Below, piece by piece: positions 14,731 to 21,801 of a stretch of 22,527 nt of DNA. The notes under the pieces were generated by a model, which ran no database searches, was not told the origin of the DNA, and saw only the letters and a program-made list of their open reading frames with translations. Position 1 is the first letter of the stretch. Each line of letters opens with the position of its first letter. The translations under genes were made by a program, and so were the position numbers. This stretch comes from an uncultured Dialister sp. (lineage in GTDB: Bacteria; Bacillota; Negativicutes; Veillonellales; Dialisteraceae). The DNA lies in assembly GCA_934193095.1 (NCBI GenBank), contig CAKPUX010000032.1:1-22527 (forward strand). Direction: 5' to 3'.

Positions 14731-15150
14731 TTCAGGGTTCAGGGTTAGCCCCTCGGGCGTGCCGTCCCATGATTACGTTTGAAAGCTCTACTCGCCAGTT
14801 AGGAGTGAGGAGTGGTGGGGCGGCGCATAAAAATCAGAAGCGCCGCGGAGTATTGAAATAAGCGTAAAACGCGTTCCCCCTTGAAGAAGGGGGTGCCCGA
14901 AGGGCAGGGGATAGACTGCCTCGAAGAGGCAGAATTCTGCAGAATGAGAAACGGAAAATGTGGAATAGACAGTAGAACAGCATCAGCAAGACGTCATTTC
15001 CCGGTCACGGCATGCATGATGATAAGCGTTGTGCCATAAAGATCCCTCCACTTCGGTCGGGATGACGATACGGGAAAACGTCTGATGTCTAATGTCTCCC
15101 AGTCACCAGTCACTTGGCGCTCCTAATCCCTAGCCACTAATCATCCCTGC
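14731..15150. repeat. Composite repeat, tandem copy 1
   Basis: It starts with TTCAGGG heptamers and CCCTCGGGCGTGCCGTCCC. Then follow a GCGGCGCATAAAA...GCGCCGCGG hairpin (14820-14849), an ACGCG-CCCCCTT-AGGGGG segment, a GACTGCCTCGAAGAGGCAG hairpin, a shortened GTCAT element (14992-15069) and an AATCCCTA tract. GCCGTCCCATGATTACG at 14761 recurs at 15182, a period of 421 bp. No gene. Confidence 0.7.
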
Positions 15151-15530
15151 TTTCAAACTTCAGGGTTAGTCCCTCGGGCGTGCCGTCCCATGATTACGTT
15201 TGAAAGCTCTACTCGCCAGTTAGGAGTGAGGCGTGAGAAGTGTTGGTGCGGCGCATAAAAATCAGAAGCGCCGCGAAGTTTTGATAGCGCTTCGCGCGCA
15301 TCGTCATTTCGAGCGTAGCCGAGAAATCTTTATTGCAGAACGTTCATCGTCTGATATGAGGCAGCACCAGGACATCGTTTTCCCTCGGCGCATACACGCT
15401 GATTCCCGCAATGCAGTAAAGATCCCTCGACTGCGCTCGGGATGACGATGCCTGAGAATCCCAGTCACTCCTAATCCCCAATCCCTAATCCCTGGCCACT
15501 CATCCCTGCTTTCAAACCTCAAACCCAAAA
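15151..15530. repeat. Composite repeat, tandem copy 2
   Basis: A second copy beginning CTTTCAAACTTCAGGGTTAG. It has the same front end as copy 1 but a full-length GTCAT element at 15301-15448, whose core is in the opposite orientation to those at 8681 and 9191. It ends in AATCCCTA oligomers and GCTTTCAAAC just before the panC stop. Confidence 0.7.
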
Positions 15531-15535
15531 GCGAA

Positions 15536-16384
15536 TTATCCCAGAATCACATTATCAATGAGTCTTGTCTTGCCGAAACGGACAGCGAGAGCGAGGAGGA
15601 CCTGACCTTCGATCGTTTCTCCGACCTCCGGAAGACCCGGCATGCCATACATTTCAACATAGTCGATATCGCTCATCGGTTCGGCTTCGATTTCCTTCGT
15701 CACCTGATCGATCAGCTTCTGCTTATTTCTTTCACCGGCTTCGAAGGCTTCCTTTGCATGGGAAAGGCTTCTCGAGAGGACAAGTGCTGCGGTGCGTTCT
15801 TCCTGAGAAAGATATACATTTCTCGAAGACTTCGCAAGGCCGTCCGCTTCACGGACGATCGGCATCAGGCGGAGCTCCACATTCATGAAGAGGTCTTCCA
15901 CCATGCGCTGAAGCACCTGTGTCTGCTGGGCATCCTTCAGGCCATAGTAAGCACGGTCGCATTCCGTCAGATTGAAGAATTTCGTGCAGACCGTTGCGAC
16001 GCCGCGGAAATGGATCGGGCGTGTGCGTCCGCAGAGGACTTTCGTGATCGGGCCGGTGACTTCCACCCATGTCATATCCTTATGCGGATACATTTCAGCG
16101 GGAGACGGAGCGAAGAGAAGATCTGCGCCGGCGGCTTCTGCGACCTTCGCATCGGCTTCGAGCATTCTCGGATATGCTTCGTAGTCTTCGTTCGGTCCGA
16201 ACTGGGTCGGATTCACAAAGACAGAAGTGATGACAAAATCATTTTCCTTGCGAGCGGCCTGAATCAGGGATGCATGTCCTTCATGAAGTGCGCCCATGGT
16301 GGTCACAAGACCGATGGATCTCCCATCCTTCTTGCACTGGTGGACGTACTCTTTCAGTTCTTTGATGGTGTGGATGACTTTCAT
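15536..16384 (-). CDS. panC: Pantothenate synthetase (pantoate-beta-alanine ligase)
   Basis: 282 aa, the usual length. The ATG at 16384 follows GGAAGGAAT; the longer frame would add 12 residues. PanC joins pantoate and beta-alanine using ATP, via a pantoyl-adenylate, in the cytosol, the last step to vitamin B5. Visible signatures: TMGALHEGH (29-37, the HxGH nucleotide motif), VNPTQFGPNEDY (58-69), GLKDAQQ (148-154) and the KSSRN loop (185-189, equivalent of KMSKS/KMSSRN). panB and panD are not in the window. A transcription terminator stands between any upstream promoter and the ribosome site, suggesting attenuation. Downstream come repeats and no clear terminator. Confidence 0.97.
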   Translation of the reverse strand: MKVIHTIKELKEYVHQCKKDGRSIGLVTTMGALHEGHASLIQAARKENDFVITSVFVNPTQFGPNEDYEAYPRMLEADAKVAEAAGADLLFAPSPAEMYPHKDMTWVEVTGPITKVLCGRTRPIHFRGVATVCTKFFNLTECDRAYYGLKDAQQTQVLQRMVEDLFMNVELRLMPIVREADGLAKSSRNVYLSQEERTAALVLSRSLSHAKEAFEAGERNKQKLIDQVTKEIEAEPMSDIDYVEMYGMPGLPEVGETIEGQVLLALAVRFGKTRLIDNVILG

Positions 16385-16610
16385 AGTAGATTCCTTCCCG
16401 GAAGCAGGGCTTCCCGTCAAATGCTTGGGTGAGTGCGGATCTTTCCATCAAAAAAACCGCACCCAAAATGAATGCGGTTTCAGAAACCAGCCCTTGCCAG
16501 CAATACCAGCTTGGCAGGAAGGCAAATTAAAAATACATCCCAGAGGGATGCATTCTGATTTGAAATCTCTGCATTCGTCTCGGTTATAAAAATCCAAGCG
16601 ATATTAAAGT
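16385..16610 (-). promoter_or_regulatory. panC leader with candidate regulatory hairpins
   Basis: Read on the minus strand, a weak -10 (TATAAC, near 16587-16582) is followed by hairpin GCATCCC-TCT-GGGATGT (16552-16536), a stem CTGCCAAGC...GCTGGCA with a bulged A (about 16518-16497), a GGTTT-CTG-AAACC hairpin (16488-16476), then an intrinsic terminator. The GGTTT hairpin uses the 5' arm of the terminator, so the two are mutually exclusive. I do not recognise a T-box or a common riboswitch. Rfam has a 'pan motif' RNA upstream of pan genes, with bulged adenosines, that should be compared. Confidence 0.45.
16450..16480 (-). terminator. Intrinsic terminator within the panC leader
   Basis: On the minus strand: AAACCGCA, an 11-nt loop, TGCGGTTT and then more T (seven in total). 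It ends 65 nt before the panC ATG. No minus-strand gene lies upstream that it could serve, hence the attenuation reading. Confidence 0.7.
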
Positions 16611-17000
16611 TTGACAGACGGTGAGATCATAGAGCGCCCGATGGCCTTTCCTCGATACAGTTCAGCTGATACTGCTCGAATGGCCGAGGATTCATGCTGC
16701 CGTCCTGATTTCTTTCAGACTCCCTTCGGGATATCCATAGAGCATGGACGGATCTCACAGGGGAAGCACTGATCCCATCAGACTCTGCGACTTTACCAGC
16801 GTCTCCCTTGTTCTGTCAGAGAAAGAATACTCTATCAGGGTGGGATTGTCAAGAGGAAAGGGAAATGGTCCGGTGGAGCGATCTTGCGCTTGCAAAGTCG
16901 TAGGCTTGGCTGGAAATGATAGAATGCTGGCGTTATCTATTGAAAATATTAGAAATGGTAAAGCATATATTTCTATGCATAACGCTTAAATTAAAAATTA
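16611..17000. other. Gene-free stretch with paired segments
   Basis: GTGAGATC (16621-16628) is complementary to GATCTCAC (16751-16758). Between and after them are small hairpins: CTGATTTCTTTCAG, TCCATAGAGCATGGA and CTGATCCCATCAG. A possible 81-codon frame at 16744-16989 lacks a ribosome site and a convincing sequence. This may be a second structured RNA or a decayed element; I cannot name it. Confidence 0.3.
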
Positions 17001-17001
17001 C

Positions 17002-17030
17002 TTGAAAGATAAGTTCTAATCATGTAACAT
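17002..17030 (+). promoter_or_regulatory. Promoter of the CGGC-domain gene
   Basis: TTGAAA (17002-17007), a 17-nt spacer, TAACAT (17025-17030). The leader contains a GGCGC...GCGCC hairpin (17057-17086) just before the ribosome site. Confidence 0.6.
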
Positions 17031-17104
17031 TAAAATCATCTATGATGAAAAAACGGGGCGCATGAATATCATGTACATTCCGCGCCTTTGGAAGGAGGCC
17101 TATG

Positions 17105-17458
17105 ATGAAACGGATCGTGATTTTAACATGTCTTAAGGCAAGCCGTGTCTGCACGGGGGCGGCTTGCTTTCAGGCGTTCAACCAGCGGACGAGGTCCTTT
17201 GCCCGCTATGGGAAGGAGCCGCTGGAGATCGAGGCTTTCATGCGGTGCAGCGGCTGCGGGCATACCATGGAAAATGACAAGGGGCTCCAAGAAAAGGTGG
17301 AGAGGATCGTAAAGCTGCATCCGGAGGCGGTCCACCTCGGGATCTGCTGCTGTCATGATGGGAGAGATCAGGAGCTGTGCCGGGAGATTGAAGCACTTGC
17401 AGGTATCTTCCGGGAGAATGGCATCGAGGTCGTGCGGGGCACGCATTCGGAATTTTGA
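17105..17458 (+). CDS. CGGC domain-containing small Cys-rich protein
   Basis: 117 aa. ATG 17105 is chosen over the adjacent ATG 17102, because AAGGAGG (17092-17098) then has 6 nt of spacing instead of 3. The layout TCLKASRVCTGAACFQAFN, FMRCSGCG (46-52), HLGICCCHDG (78-86) fits the CGGC domain (PF08821) as I recall it, with CSGC in place of CGGC. Cysteines lie at 9, 16, 21, 48, 51, 81-83 and 92. Probably a cytosolic metal-binding protein of anaerobes; its precise function is unknown. The gene is monocistronic with its own promoter and is followed by repeats without a clear terminator. Confidence 0.75.
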   Translation: MKRIVILTCLKASRVCTGAACFQAFNQRTRSFARYGKEPLEIEAFMRCSGCGHTMENDKGLQEKVERIVKLHPEAVHLGICCCHDGRDQELCREIEALAGIFRENGIEVVRGTHSEF

Positions 17459-17605
17459 GTCAAAAAGAAGGGGCTATGAAATAACGATCATCTCATTTTC
17501 GCGTTCCATCTGCCGCGGGGGACTTGCAGCTCTCATAGGAGTGACCGGGAAACCTTATCCCAGCTGTCTTTCATGCCATAGTCACCCTATCCGCCCCTGC
17601 GGGCA

Positions 17606-17625
17606 CCTTCCCCTAGAGGGGAAGG
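17606..17625. repeat. Short palindromic repeat CCTTCCCC-TAGA-GGGGAAGG variant
   Basis: A near-perfect 20-bp palindrome preceded by ACCCTATCCGCCCCTGCGGG. Its centre CCTAGAGG (17612-17619) recurs at 17931-17938 on the far side of the MITE-like element. Intact relatives: 11613-11631, 21542-21560 and 22210-22229. Confidence 0.75.
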
Positions 17626-17930
17626 CCATTAAGTTAAGCGGCAGAACGTTCTTGGCTCCCCGAAGGGGGAGCTCCCCGAAGGGGTGAGGGGGCTACGTAG
17701 CGGTATTGCATGAAAGTGTTGGAATATCGATAGCATCAGACTATTCAACATAGCACGCTATACCGCTAGCATGCCCCATCTCACTGCGCTCGAAATGGCG
17801 TCTCACTGGATTTTAGCGTCGCTACGCTCCTAAAAATCCAGTTCGCTTGCACATATTGCCTTCGGCACTTCCCCCGAAGGGGGAAGCAAGACGTTACGTA
17901 GCTAACGATTTCCTTAACTTAATAGCATTA
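17620..17930. mobile_element. MITE-like element, copy 1 (311 bp)
   Basis: The ends carry ATTAAGTTAAG (left, 17628) and CTTAACTTAAT (right), followed inward by AACGTTCTTGGCTCCCC against its partner GGGGGAAGCAAGACGTT. The core TACGTAGCGGTATTGCATG...ATACCGCTAGCATGC (17695-17774) is itself inverted-repeat. A 76-bp block (17778-17853) lies to the right of the core. Flanks are direct repeats: CCTAGAGG on both sides, with identity extending to 15 bp, so the exact left boundary is uncertain by up to 7 bp. No coding frame. Confidence 0.75.
17778..17853 (+). repeat. 76-bp module inside MITE copy 1
   Basis: From ATCTCACTGCGCTCG to TTCGCTTGCACA, including an inner CTGGATTTT...AAAATCCAG inverted repeat. 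Copy 2 of the MITE lacks it here (GCATGCCCC joins TATTGCC directly) but carries it inverted on the other side of the core (21868-21943). Confidence 0.8.
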
Positions 17931-18040
17931 CCTAGAGGGGAAGGCTGCGATATGAGAATACCATCTTCTAAAAAAAGGCGGCGAAGCCGCCACGAGAGCC
18001 CTGAACCTTGAACCCTGAACCAAATGAAAGCAAAGTAAAA

Positions 18041-18085
18041 AGGGGCTGTGAAGAAATGAGGATTCATTTCTTCACAGCTCCTTTT
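18041..18085 (-). terminator. Terminator of the phosphoethanolamine transferase gene
   Basis: On the minus strand: GGAGCTGTGAAGAAATGA, loop ATCC, TCATTTCTTCACAGCCCC, then T5. An 18-bp stem two bases after the stop codon. Confidence 0.9.
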
Positions 18086-18086
18086 T

Positions 18087-19814
18087 TTATTTACCCGTGA
18101 TCGCTCTTGCCCCAAAGAGGGTCTTAAACCGATCCGGTGTATCGTCATAGTGATCGGAAGTGATGTCGTTCTCCGGTTCATAGAAATCAGGGAGGCGGAT
18201 GCCCATCAGGGCGAGCTGGGTGTCGAAGACGAGGTCATTGGTCCAGCGGCTCTTTTGGCGGGCGGTCAGATTTCTGATGAGCTTCGGGTGGGCGGAGAGG
18301 TAGGTGTCGGAGAAGGCCATGTAGAAGGGGATGTAGGTCATGGCGGGGATGTAGGTGGCGGGATTGTGGTCGAGGTGCAGGTCGATGCCTTCGCCGTGGT
18401 CGGAAAAGTAGAGGAGGGTCTGGAAGTCGGGGCGGGCAGCGAGTGTCTCATACAGCTTTTCCATCACGTAGTCGTGGAAGAGGATGGTATCGTCATATTG
18501 GTCGCGATAGGGGTCGTCGCTGTGGATCTTCTCGTAGCTTTTGGGATGGTGGTAGGCGTACGGCATGTGGCTTCCCATATAATGAAGGATGACGAGGGTC
18601 TTCTCGCTGCTCTTTATGCGTGTGAGCTCTTCGGCGAGGGCATTGTCGTAGACGTCAAGGTCGGCGGTGGTGCCGAGGTGACTGTTTCGCCAATGCTGCT
18701 CGTCGGCTTCAGAGGCGATGATGGTGGTCGGGGTATCCCAGGCGCTGAAGCGGACCTGGTTGCTGATCCAGACGGTATGGAATCCGGCGGCTTTGGCGGC
18801 TTCGATGAGGGAGGGGGCGTCTGCGAGGGACATGTCGTTGTACTGGTTCTTCGCGGTCAGAGCATAGGAGAGTGCAGGGACGGTCTGCACGTAGCAGCTG
18901 TAGGCGTCATCAAAGAAAAGAAAGTGCGGGTCGTTTCTGCGAGAAGAAAGCCAGGGGGTGGTCGGGCGCGGGTAGCCATAGACACTCATGTGCTCACTGT
19001 TCTCGGATTCGCCGATGGCAAGGACGTAGAGGCCGGGAGCTGAGGAAATGGTGAGGTTCGTGAGACGGCTTGTGCGTTCTTTGGATTTCTGCTCAAAGTC
19101 GGCGTAGGCTTTCATGTAGTCCTTGATGCCGATCCATGGCGTGGTGACGGGATTGCTGTAGGAAAGGGTGAGGCTGACGGGGGTGACGAGGAGGAGGGCA
19201 AGCCGCGGAAGGAGAGAAGGGCGGGAGAAGAGCTCACCTGTGCTGCTTTTTCCGGAGATCAGGAAGAGCGCGCCAAAGTAGAGTGGAAGGCATAGCAAAA
19301 GGGGAAGGGAGAGATGTCCGGAGAGGTATCCGGCGGCTTCACTGACATTGGTCTGCAGAAGTGCGAGAAGCGTTTCGGACTGTGGGAAGCTGTCTGTCAG
19401 GAAGTAGCAGCTCCATGTCACGAGGGCGGGGAGCGTCATGAGAAAGCCGGCGAGGAAGACATAGCAGGCTCTCTCTCGCGCAAAGCGTGCAGGCGGCGAA
19501 AGAAGTGCGAGGATGCCCCATGTGGCGACTGAGAAGGAAAGGCAGCCGTAGAGATCCCATGAAGGGGTGAGAAGGCCTGTCAGAAAGCGGACGGAGATCG
19601 CGGAAAGGGCGAAGAAAAGGAGCGGCAGCTGCCGGAGTGCGGGGCGGTAGAAGGTGAAGAGGAGGGAGAGTGTCACGCAGGTGAAGAAGATGGACACGTC
19701 GTTCCATGGCGGGAAGACTTCGCCGGTCACGGCAAGGTGCAGCCCGTAGATGAGGGCGAAGAGAGCAAGCCCGGTGGCCGCAAAGCGGAGAAAGGGATGT
19801 AGAATGGGACGCAA
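18087..19814 (-). CDS. Phosphoethanolamine transferase (EptA/CptA-like, sulfatase fold)
   Basis: 575 aa. The start is TTG 19814, behind a weak AAAGAGG; no earlier or nearby ATG exists and the next Met is at residue 126, inside the membrane domain. Hydrophobic segments at about 9-29, 40-56, 62-80, 87-107, 117-140 and 168-187 are followed by a large extracytoplasmic alkaline-phosphatase-like domain. Motifs: IGESENSEHMSVYGY (267-281), in which E269 should bind zinc and Ser270 occupies the nucleophile place taken by Thr in EptA/MCR and by Ser in CptA; HYMGSHMPY (411-419); YFSDHGE (469-475). Such enzymes move phosphoethanolamine from phosphatidylethanolamine to lipid A or LPS core, implying an outer membrane. 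The acceptor cannot be deduced. It stands alone, with its own terminator. Confidence 0.9.
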   Translation of the reverse strand: MRPILHPFLRFAATGLALFALIYGLHLAVTGEVFPPWNDVSIFFTCVTLSLLFTFYRPALRQLPLLFFALSAISVRFLTGLLTPSWDLYGCLSFSVATWGILALLSPPARFARERACYVFLAGFLMTLPALVTWSCYFLTDSFPQSETLLALLQTNVSEAAGYLSGHLSLPLLLCLPLYFGALFLISGKSSTGELFSRPSLLPRLALLLVTPVSLTLSYSNPVTTPWIGIKDYMKAYADFEQKSKERTSRLTNLTISSAPGLYVLAIGESENSEHMSVYGYPRPTTPWLSSRRNDPHFLFFDDAYSCYVQTVPALSYALTAKNQYNDMSLADAPSLIEAAKAAGFHTVWISNQVRFSAWDTPTTIIASEADEQHWRNSHLGTTADLDVYDNALAEELTRIKSSEKTLVILHYMGSHMPYAYHHPKSYEKIHSDDPYRDQYDDTILFHDYVMEKLYETLAARPDFQTLLYFSDHGEGIDLHLDHNPATYIPAMTYIPFYMAFSDTYLSAHPKLIRNLTARQKSRWTNDLVFDTQLALMGIRLPDFYEPENDITSDHYDDTPDRFKTLFGARAITGK

Positions 19815-19842
19815 GGGAGCCTCTTTTTGGTATAATGGGGGA

Positions 19843-20045
19843 GGGTTCAGGGTTCAGGGTTCAGGGTTCAGGGTTAGCCCATGGGGCGTGCTACCCTTTG
19901 ATTGTTTACGAAAGAGGGGGAGCAGGTTCTATAGGTTCAACAGGTTCAACTGGGGTGGTGCGGCGCATAAAAATATGGAAGCGCCGCGGAGATTTGAAAT
20001 TTAGCGGTTTTCTCGTATCGAAAACCTAATCCCTAGCCACTAATG
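19843..20045. repeat. Composite repeat remnant next to the IS insertion
   Basis: (GGGTTCA) heptamers, about 4.5 units (19843-19875), then TTAGCCCATGGGGCGTGCTACCC, a reverse-oriented 9-bp array (about 19920-19955), the GCGGCGCATAAAA...GCGCCGCGG hairpin (19962-19988) and AATCCCTAGCCACTAAT. The element stops at the 5-bp duplication flanking the insertion sequence. No gene. Confidence 0.7.
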
Positions 20046-20050
20046 AAGTG
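20046..20050 (+). repeat. Left target-site duplication AAGTG
   Basis: AAGTG directly abuts the left inverted repeat, and AAGTG at 21506-21510 directly abuts the right one. Confidence 0.8.
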
Positions 20051-20165
20051 GTAAACTAAAATTGGACACAGAGGGGGTAATCTTTAGACATACAGTGTAC
20101 ACTGCATAGGCAGTGCAAAATAAGCGCTGGACAGAGTGTCCCCCTTACTGGACAGGAGGTTTGCC

Positions 20166-20516
20166 ATGAAGTACACGAAAGAACAAAGATTGGACATCGG
20201 TCGACGAATTTACTACAGCGAAATAAGTCGGTATGAAGCCGCGGAAGAATATGGCATTAGTGAGCAGACCGCACGGAATTACATGAGAATGTATCGGGAT
20301 GTCAATCGGCTGCCGCCCAAACACGGTCAGAGATCCATCGGCGCACTCTCTTTCAAGAAAGAGCCGGTAGAGCTGGATGAACTGAAATCTATGACAAAGG
20401 AGGAATTGATCCAGGAGCTGATCAAGGCCAGGATCACAGAAGCAAGGTTAAAAAAAGGATACGAGGTGAAGGGAGATGGTACGGTAATTCTATACGCCAG
20501 CAAGACTACCAAGTGA
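20166..20516 (+). CDS. IS3-family transposase OrfA
   Basis: 116 aa, ATG at 20166 behind ACAGGAGG. It opens MKYTKEQRLDIGRRIYYSEI and has a helix-turn-helix (EAAEEYGISEQTARNYMRMY, about residues 23-42) that should recognise the element's ends, followed by a charged helical segment. Seven A (20450-20456) lie near its 3' end in the zero-frame phase TTA AAA AAA. A -1 shift there enters the orfB frame, which is open from that point, to give an OrfAB fusion. Confidence 0.92.
   Translation: MKYTKEQRLDIGRRIYYSEISRYEAAEEYGISEQTARNYMRMYRDVNRLPPKHGQRSIGALSFKKEPVELDELKSMTKEELIQELIKARITEARLKKGYEVKGDGTVILYASKTTK
20450..20456 (+). promoter_or_regulatory. Programmed -1 frameshift site A-AAA-AAA
   Basis: The heptamer is in the X-XXY-YYZ phase of orfA. 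After a -1 slip the frame reads ...KRIRGEGRWYGN...DYQVIMELSG without a stop into orfB. IS3-family elements are known to make their transposase this way. Confidence 0.75.
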
Positions 20517-21373
20517 TTATGGAGTTGTCAGGAGAAATCCCAGTAAAGATCCTATGTAAAGCAATGGGCATCCAGCGGAGCAGTTTCTACGCATGGAAGA
20601 AGCATCTCTCCCATCCTTCGGAAAGAGAGAAGAACCTTGCAAGCAATGTCAGGCTGTTTCAAGAATACCACTCGAAGTATCCGTCGCATGGTTACCGCTG
20701 GCTGAATGCCAAGATACGCCTAGACAAAAACATTGTCCTGTCTGACCCCTATGCTCATAAGTGTTGCAAGATTGCGGGAATCAAGAGCAAGTCCAAGCAT
20801 TACCGCTACAAGAAGGCTGGAGATCCGGCACGGATATTCCCAAATCTGCTCCTGTCAGAGATGCAGATTGACGGGCCGATGCAGTGCATCGTGAGCGATA
20901 TGACAGCGTTTTATGTGAAGGGCGCCTACTACGAACTGACTCTTTACATGGATCTCTGGAACAATGAGATTGTCATCTATTCCCTTTCGGCAAAGCGTGG
21001 CGACCGCATGACCTATATCAGTGGGCTGAGAGATCTGATTGCATGGAAGGAGCAACATCCAGAACACCAAATGATCCTGCATACGGACCAGGGATCTGTC
21101 TACGCATCTAAGGCCTACAACGACCTGCTGCCCATGTACGGCATTACCCGGTCGATGTCACGTGCCGGAACGCCGACAGATAACGCTACAATGGAATCTG
21201 TTAATGGATGGATTAAGGCCGAGATGTTCATGGACTTGCACGTGACCGGAGAGAAGCCCATCGCGGAAGAGGTGGATGATTACATCCATTTCTTTAACGA
21301 ATATAGGCCAGCCTATACATTGGGCTACTTGACGCCGAAGCAGTACCGAGAACGCCATATTTCTAAATGCTGA
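20513..21373 (+). CDS. IS3-family transposase OrfB (DDE integrase core)
   Basis: 286 aa from GTG 20513, which overlaps the orfA stop; ATG 20519 is an alternative, but most functional product should be the frameshifted OrfAB. The N-terminal part has the conserved HTH_21-like region (EYHSKYPSHGYRWL, 51-64), followed by the rve domain. The catalytic triad is D129 (SDMTAFY), D192 (HTDQGSVY) and E228 (MESVNGWIKAE), with 35 residues between the second D and E, as in IS3 transposases. It ends FNEYRPAYTLGYLTPKQYRE, the typical C-terminal signature. No lesion is visible. Confidence 0.95.
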   Translation: MIMELSGEIPVKILCKAMGIQRSSFYAWKKHLSHPSEREKNLASNVRLFQEYHSKYPSHGYRWLNAKIRLDKNIVLSDPYAHKCCKIAGIKSKSKHYRYKKAGDPARIFPNLLLSEMQIDGPMQCIVSDMTAFYVKGAYYELTLYMDLWNNEIVIYSLSAKRGDRMTYISGLRDLIAWKEQHPEHQMILHTDQGSVYASKAYNDLLPMYGITRSMSRAGTPTDNATMESVNGWIKAEMFMDLHVTGEKPIAEEVDDYIHFFNEYRPAYTLGYLTPKQYRERHISKC

Positions 21374-21505
21374 ACTTATTCAAGTTGTAGTTGGCATAAA
21401 GTGTCTGGCGGTTCCCGAGACGATGTTGGAAGATTCACTGTATCTTGTACAAGTATTCAATTTTTATGCCTAATTTTTTTAGTTTCGTGTCCAATTTTTG
21501 TTGAC

Positions 21506-21510
21506 AAGTG
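21506..21510 (+). repeat. Right target-site duplication AAGTG
   Basis: A perfect copy of 20046-20050, immediately outside the right inverted repeat. Confidence 0.8.
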
Positions 21511-21801
21511 CAAGTACCCTATCCACCGCTGACGCGGTCCCCCTTCCCCGATGGGGAAGGCAAAGAGGAGGCGGCTCCGCCGCAAAAAAAGGAAGCCAAC
21601 CCCGCCTCGCTGCGCTCGGCAGCCCCTTCCAAGGGAAGGGGCTCGCGTGGATACTCCCTCCTTCCTATGGAAGGAGGTGCCCCGAAGGGGCGGAGGTTGG
21701 ATGGGGAAAGCGGTATGAAAAAGAGCGGAGAAGACCGTCTCAAGTACGCCGTTTACGAAAGTACCCTATCCACCGCTGGCGCGGTCCCCCTTCCCCGATG
21801 G
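21511..21801. repeat. Gene-free palindromic repeats right of the IS
   Basis: AGTACCCTATCCACCGCTG occurs at 21512 and again at 21761, each followed by GCGGTCCCCCTTCCCCGATGG. The first is an intact palindrome CCTTCCCCGATGGGGAAGG (21542-21560); the second is interrupted by MITE copy 2. Between them lie a GGCGGCTCCGCC hairpin, a CCCCTTCC-AAG-GGAAGGGG hairpin and a CCTTCCTATGGAAGG hairpin. Confidence 0.65.

Larger units (their letters stand above)
20051..21505 (+). mobile_element. IS3-family insertion sequence, intact (1455 bp)
   Basis: Terminal inverted repeats: GTAAACTAAAATTGGACAC (20051-20069) against the complement of 21487-21505, 17 of 19 matching. The target duplication is AAGTG, 5 bp. It holds orfA and orfB in the usual 0/-1 frame arrangement, and orfB has the DDE triad. 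The left end has a perfect palindrome CAGTGTACACTG (20093-20104) in the likely promoter region. Both open frames and both ends are intact, so it is probably active or recently moved. Confidence 0.92.

Noticed and set aside
16744..16989. 81-codon open frame
   Set aside because: No ribosome site, no recognisable sequence, and it overlaps hairpin-rich DNA.
18150..19043. 297-codon plus-strand frame (Gly/Val/Asp-rich) opposite the transferase gene
   Set aside because: Composition is typical of antisense reading; the minus strand encodes intact catalytic motifs.
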